64,000 nucleotides of DNA, taken from the NCBI GenBank assembly GCA_037043015.1, contig CM073322.1:9187601-9251600 (forward strand), written 5' to 3'. This DNA comes from Bryum argenteum (taxonomy: Eukaryota; Streptophyta; Bryopsida; Bryales; Bryaceae). The position numbers and the translations under genes are program-made. Shown here piece after piece: positions 1 to 11,895 of this stretch (its first letter is position 1; the number at the start of each line of letters is the position of its first letter). Under the pieces are notes generated by a model. The model was given only the letters and a program-made list of their open reading frames with translations. It was not told the DNA's origin and did not search any database.

Positions 1-809
1 GATAATATCATTTTTATTAGATCATGAACCAATTGATAAATTAATCAATTGACAGAGATACGTACATGACCAGGGTAGAGACAAATGTGATTATTGACGA
101 CAGTTTCAAACTTCGGAGAACTACACTATTTGTGCCACCCCCTCCACATCTCCTTCCGTGAACAAGATGAAATGAATAAAAAACTGGTAGTTGACTTATA
201 TTAACACCAGTGAGTCAATGTGAGTCAAATCTTATCGATTCTTCAGGCAGTGGTTTTGTTTTCAATTGATAATACATTGATTGGTTTGAAACAAAAAAAT
301 CTCATTCTTGATCCTTTCGTTGACCATTTGGAGGTATAGTACGATGCTTTAGCAGCACGTGCGAACCTAACAACATCGCAGAAAGCTTGATAAATACACT
401 ACACTACAAAACAGTCCCCTTGATGGAATGCACTTTATCTAAAGTTCCAATATCTTTCATTTAAGAGCATGTCCACAATGAAAGCACCCTACCTGAAAGC
501 GTAACGTAAAGGGGTTGCTTTTCGGCTTTTCCAGAAATCTTCTTCACTATAATCTTCTTCACACCGTCGAGATCTCTCAAAGTGTGTACCCGATCGACTG
601 AAGCTCTTGACTGATCGAAGGGTGACTCGTAGCGTAATGCAACCAGGCTCACTGACGTCATTGTCACAATTGCACAGAAACTCGCATGATCCCATTCCAG
701 TCTGACGGCTTGCGGCTTTCGGCCCCAAACTATCGGCATCGCAATCTGCCAAATCCGGCTCGTGTTTGACCTGCAGCTAGGTAAATCTAACGCTCTCGCA
801 ATCAACAGA
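1..809. other. Intergenic DNA, no gene seen
   Basis: No open frame here shows a recognisable domain or codon pattern. The segment is the upstream flank of the FAD monooxygenase gene and presumably holds part of its promoter. Confidence 0.5.
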
Positions 810-810
810 G

Positions 811-818
811 TATATAAA
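811..818 (+). promoter_or_regulatory. Probable TATA box of the FAD monooxygenase gene
   Basis: A TATATAAA sequence lies about 170 bp before the chosen start codon at 987. That implies transcription starting near 845 and a leader of about 140 nt. An ATG at 852 opens a short upstream frame that stops just before 987, so either a uORF or a small leader intron is possible. Confidence 0.45.
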
Positions 819-986
819 TTCTGACGATTCACTTATCATCCTCACGATTGTATGTACAGAAAGCCATCACTCAGTCTGATTTCTCTATCTGTTATACTAC
901 TTCGATTGCAAGACCTCAAAGTACGTTGTACAGGAGCTATCTTTGGGTTGCTAGCCACTTTACAAGGTTGATTGCAGTGATAGGGT

Positions 987-3900
987 ATGGCAATGGAGGT
1001 GGATGTAGCGATTGTGGGAGGAGGCATGGCAGGGTTAGCAATAGGAATCGGGTTACGACTCGGAGGCATTCAAGTCCACATCTTCGAGAAATCGCCTCAG
1101 AAACGGAAGCACTTCGGCACTGGCATGAGCATCGGAGAGAATGGTCGGGACCCGCTCCTCCTAGATTGAATGTACGTACGTGGCTATATTTGGCAATCAT
1201 GATGTTTATCGATCATTGCTAGCTTGCAGGCTTTCAAGCGCTGGAAGGAATCAAAGCAGGATTGGGTGAGAAAGTGGGATCCGTAGGCCAACTCACAAAC
1301 CGATTCACGCAACGCATTCGCTTACCGGGAGAAGAAGAGAGGGTGGCGGTGCAGTTGCCACAACGGGCGGAGTCGAATCGGCTGTACGCCATCACTTGGA
1401 GAGCCGCGTATGACGTTCTCCTGGATGAGTTTCAGAGCCTTGATGGTGTGGTGCATTACGAGCACGCGTTCCTCGACTACAGGCTCGTTTCAGAGGTATG
1501 TTCTTGAGGAATTCCACTGAGCATCACAAGTCACTACTAAAAAAGAGAGGGGTTTGCAAATGTTGCTTTCTTGTAAACATTTTTTAAGTCTAGCAACATT
1601 TTTTAACTTACTTTAGCAACGTTTTCAACTAGATTATAAGGTTGCTTGGTGATCCAATAACGTTGCTTATTTTCTTGAAATCGTTGCTAAACTTGAGCAA
1701 CAATTGACAAAAAACCGTTGCAAACCTCCTTAGATTGTAGTAGTGAGTAGAAAGTTTGTAGAAACTAGAGAGGAAAGGGGTCTAGATTACATCAAAGTTA
1801 GTAAGATGGATGATGATACACTTGTAAGTTGTCCTCTCAAGCTTCTGAGATGGATAATGATGTACTAGTGGAATAGTGTGGTATTTCCACCAACCTTTAA
1901 TGACTTATTCCATTAGGATATTTACCAAAATTTGGTGGAATGGGACATTCTTGATAAAAATCTTGGTGACAAGCCTGCTAATAATAAGTACTGCACTTTT
2001 TCACTAAGGTGTGGTATTGAATCAAATTGGTTAGCCAAATGCCAATACATATTGTTGTGCTCTGTACCGAAGATGGTGATAAGTGTTTCCACTATGAGAT
2101 GAATGTTAACTAAAGTCAAGTCTCTTAAGGACCTTTTTAGTGAGCTCGAAAACATGTATTGATATACTTATTTGTGCACCTTCAAGGAGGGTGTAGAGGT
2201 GCGATTCGGAGTGAAAAGTGAGCATCCATTGGTGAAGGCGAAGCTGGTGATTGGTGCAGATGGTGTCTGGTCCGCAGTCCGCAGGCTTGTGATAGGGGAT
2301 GAGCCACGGGACCTTAACTTGGTTACTTGGTATTGCAATGTTCCCACCGACACTATCAGGTAAACAAACGCACCAAATTATTATCCCCTTTTGTTACATT
2401 CGAGCAGACGGCCATTTACCTTTTGTTCCGGGAGAAAAATTACTCCAAATATGTACAAATTAGACCTGTGTTTCATGTTAAACCATTGGGTGTTTCATGA
2501 TCTACTTTCAGTATCAAAAGCTTCTCAGACGTTTGTGTTGAGTTTATGAAAACTGCGAGCAAGTGCTGAGTTAATGAAAGCGGTGCTCACAGCAATTTTT
2601 CGGGAAAAAGAAATCTTAAGAATAGGCAACCAGAGTTTTGAGTTTGATATCGATCGTCACCTTTGGGCAGGGATTTGCAATTAGTCGATGACGATGAGAT
2701 CAGATTCATTCTTTACCCGGCTACCACAACGAGCATAATTCTTTGCTACTGCGGTAAGAACATGCAATCAGAACTCCAATTGCAAAGCACAAGAGAAAAA
2801 CGACACTCATCCAATTTTCTAATGCAACAAACGAACAAATAGCCTCTTCATGCCATGTCTAATCCAATTCAATGCGTAAGATTATGTAGTTTGTTGTGTA
2901 CTACTCACTTATAATTAAGCTACAGAACTTCTGTTAATTTCTCGTCTCTTCCTCACATCCTGTGGGGGAACCCAGTATGTTCTTCTTCCTTACACTTAGC
3001 CATTTTTACAGAAATTTAAGTTCTTCTCACTCTTTTCATGAGCTTCATAAAATTTTAAAAAATGTATCTTCTTCTCCTCCCTTCCACGGTTTTTCCTGCA
3101 CCATATCATGTGATAAGTGGCCTGCTCAGGATCGGGAATCACGCATTGGAGCTACCGGGTTCCGGACGAGAGTGGAGAGCTGCGGAAATCTTTGCCTGCA
3201 GATTTGCAAGCGCACGGTCACGAGGCCAGAAAGATGCGATTGCTGCAGCAGAGTGAGATACAGACGGATAGGTTGCGGAATCTGAAAGAAGCCATGCAAC
3301 GATCGGAAGGTTCTCAGATTCGTGAAGATCACCTCTTCGATCGTCCGCCTGTGAGCACTTGGAGTGATTCCAGCAAGCGAGTCCTGCTTGTGGGAGACGG
3401 TACACTCTAATCTTCTCTAATTGCACACTCCGTTCTTTCTAGTGCATCTCAATCTGCCATGCATCAAGTGAACATTTCAGAGAAAAATGAATGGAGGTTT
3501 AACATGATTATATATGATGCACTTATGTTTCTTAACATTAGTATATTTTTGGTGAGTATAGCTGCGCATGGGTTGTATCCTGGGCCTGGACTGGGAGCAC
3601 GGATGGCCTTTGAAGATGCACATGAATTGACGCCACTACTCCACGAAGCCTTTTCAGGTCAAATTACTCTTGCAGACGCCATCAAGAGGTACTTGGGCTT
3701 CTCACTCACTTTGGTGTAGGAGTGTGGCATCTTCATATTGTCTAACATTTGCATTTTGTTCAACATTATGATTCAGATAATGTTCATCGAGTGTGCCATT
3801 ATGGTGAGTAATTGACTTGGCCAAGTCACGATAGCAACAAGACAAAAGTCACAAAACTAGGTCAATTACTCACCATAATGGCAAACTCAATGAAACATTA

Positions 3901-4512
3901 TGGATCGTAATTGGCCATGATTAAAAATTGAGACGACTTTTGGTTATTCATCATGCCAATCGAGCTACCAAGGTGCACCGTTAGAAATCAAATATCAAAT
4001 GTGCACATACAGTAAAGTATCAGCTCAGTCGATTGTCGCCATGGTGGAGTTGGATCAAAGACACTGGAACCAATGATAGCAATCTAACTACTACACATAG
4101 TCAATAAAACTCCTACTTACCTCGAGATCCAACTTGTACATGAATAAGTTGATTACGGTTGATAATGAAGATGTTCAGAACCGATGAGGAAATGACATGT
4201 TGTCAAAATTACTAGTCGTGGCCATTGCGGCGAGATAAAGTTTTCGAGAACATTCTTGAATTCTATAAGAGTGAAATGTGGCGCTAATTTTTTTGTTTTT
4301 GGGTCAGGTTTGAAGATATACGGATTCCTCGGTGCACAAAAGTGCATGGTTTTGCAGCTGAGACGACAACTTTCACATGCCATATTCCCAAGTGGGTTCA
4401 AAAACTATCAACGATTCAAAGAAATCAAAGGGTGGCCGAGTTCTACAGGTGGGTTAATCAGTTTCCAGCAAATGTTGATGGCGATCCAAATTCTACTTAC
4501 TGGAAACCCTAA
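987..4512 (+). CDS. FAD-dependent monooxygenase, zeaxanthin-epoxidase-like family
   Basis: Seven exons join in phase: 987-1143, 1230-1495, 2187-2359, 2671-2753, 3130-3399, 3562-3688 and 4308-4512, giving 426 residues. The N-terminus has the Rossmann dinucleotide motif VAIVGGGMAGLAIGIGL. The middle has LVIGADGVWSAVRR, the DG motif of flavoprotein hydroxylases. The exon 5/6 junction creates LVGDAAHGLYPGPGLGARM, the second FAD-binding GD motif. These three motifs define single-component aromatic-hydroxylase-type monooxygenases, which use NAD(P)H and O2. Plant relatives include zeaxanthin epoxidase and the MO1/CTF2 group. No plastid transit peptide or FHA domain is visible, so zeaxanthin epoxidase itself is unlikely and the substrate is unknown. 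Two introns carry small inverted-repeat elements, and all junctions are intact. Confidence 0.88.
1532..1745. mobile_element. CACTA-type MITE in intron 2 of the monooxygenase gene
   Basis: This 214-bp element starts CACTACTA and ends TAGTAGTG. The inverted match extends inward through a GAGG-GGTTTGCAA block on both arms. It is flanked by AGT at 1529-1531 and again at 1746-1748, the 3-bp target duplication typical of CACTA (En/Spm) elements. The interior consists of several GTTGC/GCAAC blocks in both orientations and encodes nothing. Confidence 0.75.
3777..3901. repeat. Short inverted-repeat (foldback) element in intron 6
   Basis: Two arms of roughly 40 bp pair around a ~45-bp loop. The left arm runs from ATAATGTT into GCCATTATGGTGAGTAATTG, and the right arm is its near-perfect reverse complement ending AACATTAT at 3901. 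It lies in the monooxygenase intron 3689-4307. It looks like a tiny MITE, but no clear target duplication was found. Confidence 0.6.
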
Positions 4513-5339
4513 ATAGATAACTTCTGAAGAACACACACATTCAGTCTTGCTTTGTGTTGGATAGGTCTCAAACATTACAAAGCACATAGATCTTTGGGTG
4601 AAAGATAAATTACCCTACATTACTTACACTACTTGGAGTTAATCTCCATGTAAAAATTAAGATGTGATTATCTATATATTTGATGGGAATCAAGCCACTT
4701 TTACATGTTTTTTAACCGTATCATTATATTCCAATGGGTTTTAGAAATATATTATGGGTTTGCAAAGTCATGCATGAAAATTCATTTTATTTTTTGTTTT
4801 GGAAGCCTTATTATCATGTTAATAGAGGATTTGGAACTTAGTAAGGCTATTTTGGAGAGAAATAAATCTCAATGCCTAGAGAGGGTGCAAATTTTCATTA
4901 ACTTATTATCTCTTGGGATTGCATGGAAGTATTCATTTATTTCCTAAAGAGTGCTACATGAATTCTAATGAAAAAGGTATTAGGAAAACGATAAGGCTAG
5001 GTGTATATGAAGGCTCGTATTAGTTGACATTTTACAGTAATTATATAATTATTTACAAGGTTGGGCATATATAAAGACTCAACTTAGTTGACATTTCATA
5101 CTACATAAATACTTATATCTAGTAAATATTTGTTACTTTATACATACTTATAGTAGATCATGTAGTAACTTTCATAAAAAAAAATGAAGGAAGCAAAAGA
5201 TATAATTTGAATATTGATCATTATATCACTTGTGTCACAAGTGCTTTTCTATGTCTGGGTAGTGTATTAGGAGATTAGTAATAGCTTAAGTCCAGTAACT
5301 CTTTCTTAGTAATACACAAACTTAGTTCAGTTTTTATTT
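4513..5339. other. AT-rich intergenic DNA, no gene seen
   Basis: This is the downstream flank of the monooxygenase gene. The open frames are short, AT-rich and lack recognisable domains. Confidence 0.5.
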
Positions 5340-5670
5340 ATACTTGGATGAATTGGATGAAACTTAGAACATTGTGCCACCTATGACTATTAATAAGACA
5401 AACACTCACCTCAATGAGTGCATCTCTATAAGAGTACGGTGGTGGTGTTGCTCGGGTAAAATACACTATGACTCTATACACTGCGTGAAATAGTGTGGGT
5501 AGAGTTCAACTGTTTAGTTACAGGCACATGCCATTGATTCATGTTCATTTACAAATTAAAGAAAAAATCTTGATATAATAATTGTGGTTGTTCTAGTGAC
5601 TTTGCTTGAGAGTGTTCATATCCACATTGTTCTCTAAAAGTTAGCAGGATGAGGTCTCATGTTATCCTTG

Positions 5671-5929
5671 CACTAGTGGAAATTGGCACTAAAAACGTTT
5701 GTAATGACTCGTCTATAATAATACAACGTGCATGTTTTAATTGTGTTTCTAATGACATCAAAATAAATTTTTATATTATTCACATTTCCTTAATTTTTTC
5801 ACTAATCTAATAGGCTATGGTATGCTTATTACAACCAAAGCAAAATAACCTACAAAAAAGTGACAAAATTATCAAATTTGTTTTGATGTCATTAGAAACA
5901 CAATTAAAACAGGTACTTTGAGTCATTAC
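5671..5929. repeat. Inverted-repeat MITE-like element inside the LTR fossil
   Basis: An arm of about 30 bp (5734-5763, starting GTTTTAATTGTGTTTCTAAT) is matched in reverse complement at 5881-5910. An outer pair, GTAATGACT at 5701 and AGTCATTAC at 5921, extends the pairing. The left edge reads CACTAGTGGA, which resembles a CACTA terminus. The right edge is not recognisable, so the family is uncertain. Confidence 0.55.
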
Positions 5930-7086
5930 TACTTTCTAATCAATAGAAGAAATTTCGAGTAAAAATACTTATGTCAAATAAGAATTTTCAAAGTCATCAC
6001 AATGCTCATGTTTCATCTAAGTGGCATTCTCATTTAAAGGAATCTTTTAGCAATGTTTCTAATTCAAATGATGGTTGTGACGCTTGCATTGTAAGCCCTT
6101 GCTTGACTAAATTTGATGATACAAATTGGTATGTTGATCAATGCCACGAGAGTATCACCAATAAACGAGATTGATTTCTAATATTCCTATATATATGAAT
6201 ATATATAGGAGTGTGACATATTCGTATATATGGAGTGTGACAATTGGTAATGACAGCGACCTCTGGGTGTAAGAAATTGGCACTATCCATATTAAGAGCA
6301 TAATTGATGGCTCTGTCAATCGTAAAATTCTTTCCAATGTTCTTCATGTCCGTGATGTGTAGAAAAATCTTGTTCCAAAGCTAGATAATGGACTTGGGCA
6401 TTGTGGTTGCATTCGTTGGTACAACTCGCAAGATGTTATATGGAAGAGGCAATAGTCCGCCAATTTTTACCGGATATTGTACGAGTATAGTGTTGAAGCT
6501 TCATATTAGAGCTCTACCACATATAAGTGTTGTAAATCTTGCCAGTTCATGCTTTACAAAATCATCAAAGTCATCTTATGCTCATAAACCATTGCAGACA
6601 TAAGCAGCTCTGTCAACTCAAGCTAATCAAACATTGCGTCAGTGGCATTATTGTTTAGGCTATAGTAGTGTATCAACTATTAAGAAGATAGTTCATCATG
6701 ATGGAGTTTCTAGATTAATGATTCCTAATAAAACTTGCCATCTAGTTTATTTATGTTGTGCCAAAGGAGAACAACATTGCTCGCCCCATTCCTGTTAACA
6801 ATCACCATAGTTGCTCCAAATATCCCCAAAAAGTTTTTCATTTGTACATTACATTTGGACTATGTTTCAATTTTGATATATCTTTCTCGTGTTTCATGAG
6901 TTGGAGTGACGAATATTTTTTGTGAATTTGTAACTCATTTCAGACTTGTTGTATCGTACTTCACGTTTGGGAGAAATTAACATGCTCAATAATTTATTCA
7001 TGAGATGAACTCGATGAATCTTGAAACATTGTACTATTTGTGACTATTATTAAAACAAACACTCAATGAGTGCATCTTTACATTAA

Positions 7087-7448
7087 CCCTTAAACGTCAG
7101 GCTACACGGTTTTGGGGAGCCCAGTATTGGATCGCAGCATCTTTTGGACTTGGGCATCATGAATAGTGCATTTTTTGAACTTGGGCATCATGAATGATCC
7201 AATCAATGATGAGCTTGCAACCTCTTACAAGGTTATGTACAACCCCAACCTACTTACCACAATTCTTTCAAAGCACAAAATCACTTATACAAATTGTGAT
7301 TTGAATTCTAAAATATCACTTTTTGAATGCATCACAAGAAGCTGACCAATTTGACATCAAAATATAAGTGAAAAGTTTAGTACATTGGGAGCTACAATGG
7401 ATATTCTGTTGGAATATGACCCCTCATGTCACCTTTGACATTTAAGGG
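7087..7448. mobile_element. TTAA-flanked TIR element (copy A, 362 bp)
   Basis: It begins CCCTTAAACGTC and ends GACATTTAAGGG, with TTAA immediately outside both ends (7083-7086 and 7449-7452). The interior is non-coding. It is recognisably the same sequence as the element at 23122 in the opposite orientation; both contain the CTTGGGCATCATGAAT block. It lies within the 3' LTR remnant of the Copia-like fossil. Confidence 0.78.
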
Positions 7449-7530
7449 TTAATATAGTGATGATGCCACTTGATATACTGTGAGTGGTATTATGTATAAA
7501 ATAGTATGGTTAGAATTCAAGAATTAGTAA

Positions 7531-8524
7531 GACACCATAATCTCGCTATTTACTGTGGGTCAATTATTTTGATCCTAACCTGGAAATTAACTGCAATTGG
7601 CTAATTTGTAATTTCAATCGGTTCTCCCCTTGCGTCATTTACATTACTTAAGCTTACAAGTAGATTCCCGGTGCTGCATCCATTCAAAGAAATTGATTGC
7701 TGCAAGAAACAAATTCTAAAAATTACATAACTTGTAGATTCCTAAAGGAGTTCAAAACACCCGGTTCTCAAGGCGGCCGGCTCCGGTTAGCTGAGTTCGC
7801 AATAAATGTAGGAAAGCAAGTGGACGGCTAACGCACTAATAGCTAGTCTCCATAGCCACATACACGGCATCCTACCGACGTCAACGAGGCGCCCAGTTGC
7901 CGCTTTTGCCGAATTCCGGGGACCTGGCACCGGAGGTTCATGGAACTTTAATCCACTGCAGTAAACATAGCAATCGAGCATACAACTTGCCGCTCCTCGA
8001 CCACACCCCCTCCATGTGCCAACTGCCCAACCTCGTCACCAAGGCCCCAACTGTGGCCGAATCCCATCCGCATCTCATGCAGTCAGTTGCCAAATCCTCA
8101 CCCTCCCTTATCGCACGCGCATGTACTTGGACACATCCAACACTGGCTTGGGCACATGAGCAAGCTTCTCTAGGGTTCTATTTGCCCATGTACCTGATTT
8201 GATCTATGGAATCTAGCTAGAGCTGATTGGTATGACCCGCGTGCCGGCATGCATTTGATCGCTTAAATCTCGCATTGCCTGTTTTTGCTACTGAAGTTTG
8301 CTAAAAACTGGGACGGTTTTCTAGTAAGTAGGTGGCGATCACTAGTTGATAGTTCGGATACAATCTGATGCGATAGATTGAGTCTTTAGCGGTGACAGGT
8401 TTTGGTATTGCGGAGTTCTTGATCGATCGATCAGAGATGCAGAGTTCTCGATCGATTAGCGAGGGGACTGTTCTTTTAACTCTCGAAGCTGGCGTCGTCA
8501 GACTAAATGGGGCGCCACAAATCG
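7531..8524. other. Intergenic DNA, upstream of the receptor kinase
   Basis: Frames near 7800-8200 show no domain and are probably chance. The stretch from about 8220 to 8524 likely holds the receptor kinase promoter and leader. The GATCGATCGATC run near 8418 is the only short repeat noted. Confidence 0.45.
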
Positions 8525-11438
8525 ATGTTGTTGTTGTGCATTCTTTGGATTCTCCTCGGCACGATCTCGGCATTAAATGACGAAGGTACTACTGCGTCTC
8601 CGTTACCACAGGTCTTTGAAAACCTAGAAGTGTGAACTGCTCTCGGCAAGGAATGTGAACTGAGCACGGTGGTATATGAGCAGGTCACGCATTGCAAGAG
8701 TTTCGTCACCGGCTTAGAAATGGGACTGTGTTATATTGGAACTCGTCGCATTCTACGCCTTGTCGATGGAGTGGCGTCGCTTGCAAGCATGCACACGTCG
8801 TGTCCATGTAAGTATCGAACGCAGTTGTGGATCAGGTCCACTGGAGTTTCTTACATTGTTACTGATTAAGTCAATGTTGTTGCGCAGCAACTTGTCTGGG
8901 AAACAGCTGCAAGGAAATTTGACGCTGGACGTCACGCGCCTGATTCATCTTCGAGTCTTGAATTTGTCATCGAATGCTTTTCATGGCGCTATTCCTAGCT
9001 TTTGGGGGAGCTCCGCAAGCTTGAGAAAATTGTAAGATCCGCAGTGCTTCGAAAAGTTCGCATTCGCGCTTACGTTGTTAAACCCTACTAATCTTCGTGC
9101 TGTCAATTCCAGGGACTTATCGAATAATGAGCTGAGCGGCGAGATACCGAAACAGCTGAGCGACCTTTCCATTCTGTACGAATTTAAACCTCTGACCGTG
9201 TCCAGTTTCAAGCAATTTTTTAGGCAAGGTTTTCAATAATGGTCTAGAAGGCAGTCTGCCCTGTGGAGGAATTGTAGAATGCTATCTCGTAAGAACCATA
9301 CATCAAGTGATTCTTTGCACTTTGCGAAGTCTTCAGTTTAGGGTTCGATTAATGGATGCCTTGAAGTCGATCCAATCTAGGGTACGTGATCCAAGCTGAC
9401 ATCAGAAGATGGTGTTTCGCAGGTTCGAGGGGAATGACAAGCTCTGTGGGTATCCAACTGGTCGGCAATGTGGTAGCAGTATTCGGTCTTTAATCGAAAC
9501 TTCAGCAGGTACGAATTGCAATTGAAGAATTCATCTTAAACCATCAGCGACTTATTCGAAGTCCTGTATTTTAGTCGAGGAAGATAAACTGCTAATGTAC
9601 TTTACCTTCGCAGAGGCTGCTGTGAACGGTGACGGCGAAAAGGAGAAACTAGACGTCGGACTGGTCGTTGGCGTATGCGTCGCCGCGTTTGCATTCAGCA
9701 AGTTGTTACTCTTCTTGCTCTGGTATTACTGGTGGAGGAAGAAGATGCAGGGCCACTGTGAAGTCAAACTGTCAGGTACTGAACACGCCAATCTTTAATG
9801 CTCTGATAATGTCCGTGATTCCTAAATTGAGGATTGTCAGATTGAAGATGTGGATAAGTTTTAAGTTGATGAATCGGATTCTCTGTTGTGCTGCAGGCGG
9901 GAGGATGATAATGTTCCAGCAAACAGGGCATGCGACTCCACTAGCGAAGTCGGTGCTTCGGAAAGCGGAGAAGCTGAAGCCGCAAGACATCATCGGACGC
10001 GGAGGTTACGGAACGGTGTACAAACTAGTTATGGACGACATGTCCACGTTCGCTGTGAAGAAGTTGATCAACGGAGGCGGCGAGCGCGATCAAGGCTTCG
10101 AGGCGGAGCTTCAAGCCATGGCCGACGTCAGACACCGCAACTTGGTGGCCTTACGAGGCTACTACAGCGCACCCCAAATCAACTTGCTAGTCTTTGATTT
10201 GATGGCCAACGGCAACTTGGAATCTGTCCTGCATGGTAACAATCCCCAGCTAATTCAAAAGTAAAATTCTCGACAATGGGTATATGAAGCATGACTGATA
10301 GAGGGCTAGTGTCATTGTAAGCAGATTATGCGGCACGAAACGCAGAGCCACTCAACTGGGAACAGCGAATGATGATCGCACTCGGCGTGGCGCGAGGATT
10401 GAGTTACTTGCACTACGATTGCATTCCACACATCATTCATCGGGATATCAAGTGCAGTAACATTCTGATTGACGACAATATGGAGGCTCACATTGCAGAC
10501 TTCGGGCTTGCGAAGTTCCTTGGCCCGCAAGAGACTCATATGACCACCCTCGCTGCTGGAACTCTTGGATACCTACCTCCAGGTACAACAGAACTTTCAT
10601 CCCATTGCACGATCCCGAAACTCATTGTAGCGCGATAAAATTCTTACACTGATACTCTTGCAGAGTACTTGGAAACGGGTAAAATTTCGGAGAAAGGCGA
10701 CGTGTACAGCTACGGTATCGTGCTGCTTGAGCTTCTCACAGGAAAGCGGCCCTGCAACGATGATTTCAAACATCACGACTTTAATATAGTCCAATGGGTG
10801 AGCCTTCAGTCCGCCCATCTTTGCATGGATGCTACATTTAACTACATCTAGACTTTCAGCAATCCAGAAATAACACATTGGGGCTTTCCCCATGGGTATT
10901 CATCAAGAGAGAAGCTGAATAGGAAACATCATTGATGGATTCTTTGAGAATGCACATGTACTCAAATCCCTGGCAATGTTAAATTTCAATCAGCAGAATA
11001 ACCATCTCCTCAAACTGAAAAATCCAAAATCTGTTCTGGTCCTAATTCTTTGAATGAGTCCAGATTTAGTTGAATATGGCATATCATGGTCATTGGCTCG
11101 ATCTGAGGGGGATCGGTGAGTGGGTGCAGGCAAAGGCTTTGATAGCAAGGAATCAACCGGAGGACATTTTTGATGAGCACATACTAGGGACGGCGCCGGA
11201 CGAGGATCTGCTCACAGCGCTCGGGATAGCCATGAATTGTACGAACGATTTGCCGAAAGCACGGCCCAGCATGCAGCACATTGTCAAGTTGCTGCAGAAG
11301 CTCTGCGAAGAGGACGACGATGTACTGTGCAGCATCAGCCATCAGTCATCCGTATCGAGCTTGGGTTTCCCTGGGCTTAGCTCACAAGTTTCGCAAGACA
11401 CTGGAATGGTCTACCCTTGCGTTGATGATACAGTCTAG
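8525..11438 (+). CDS. LRR receptor-like kinase, FEI-like (LRR-XIII type)
   Basis: Ten exons join in phase to 559 residues: 8525-8585, 8684-8807, 8888-9031, 9113-9175, 9423-9508, 9614-9775, 9897-10235, 10325-10582, 10664-10797 and 11130-11438. In order the protein has a signal peptide ([16 protein letters not shown]), an LRR N-terminal cap ending in [10 protein letters not shown], about three LRRs, a juxtamembrane TM helix ([20 protein letters not shown]) and a kinase domain. The kinase keeps the glycine loop [14 protein letters not shown] lysine, [13 protein letters not shown] and the APE region as PPEY. It should be an active RD-type Ser/Thr kinase at the plasma membrane. The kinase most resembles FEI1/FEI2, which act in cell-wall signalling in Arabidopsis. 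The gene shares intron positions with the kinase at 19519. LRR content is low, and a decayed LRR-like segment lies in an intron. Confidence 0.87.
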
Positions 11439-11646
11439 TGCAGCAGCTTGTATTATAGCATCCACCAGCAGCCCATTCAAGCATGGCTGCACATTTTGTG
11501 TACAAAAGAGCATCATAGTTTAGCAACCTCGGCTTGTAAATACAATATGCACATCGACGGTGACTGTATCCTGTACGCTCAAATTTTGCATTCTCTTGAG
11601 GTCTTTACAGGAGCAAAGCTATATCAATGAGTATCATCGCATCACC
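11439..11646. other. 3' flank of the receptor kinase
   Basis: This is presumably the 3' untranslated region. No gene is seen. Confidence 0.4.
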
Positions 11647-11650
11647 TTAA

Positions 11651-11891
11651 CCCCTAAAGGCAAAATTGTAAAAATAGACATTCCTTTACTTCAGGCCTAA
11701 AAACTCTCAATCTAGGAATTATTTGGAAGATCCAACCGTAGGACCTTGAAGTAAACTTGACCTTCCACTCACTTGCCAAAATTGAACCGTTGATTCTTCT
11801 TCATTGTTGAAATTATAATGGTCAAAGTTGGCTGAATTTTGTTTCAGCAGGAATCCAACAAGCAGTTTTGGCTTTCCTGGACCTTTAGGGG
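11651..11891. mobile_element. TTAA-flanked TIR element (copy B, 241 bp)
   Basis: It begins CCCCTAAAGG and ends CCTTTAGGGG, with TTAA on both sides (11647-11650 and 11892-11895). The inverted match is about 10 bp and then decays. The interior is unrelated to copies A and C and carries no gene. Confidence 0.7.
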
Positions 11892-11895
11892 TTAA

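Larger units (their letters stand above)
5340..7530 (+). mobile_element. Decayed Copia-like LTR retrotransposon fossil
   Basis: Direct-repeat remnants at about 5340-5520 and 6980-7530 share blocks such as GAAACATTGT, AAACAAACACTCA and ATGAGTGCATCT and look like diverged LTRs. Between them, about 5960-6790 translates in pieces resembling the Copia gag-pre-integrase zone, including a LWH-LGH-like segment (QWHYCLGYSSVSTIKKI). The element is heavily broken and old, judging by the divergence of its ends. Most of the polyprotein, including any clear reverse transcriptase, is missing. Two short DNA elements (5671-5929 and 7087-7448) lie inside it, so both arrived after it. Confidence 0.6.
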
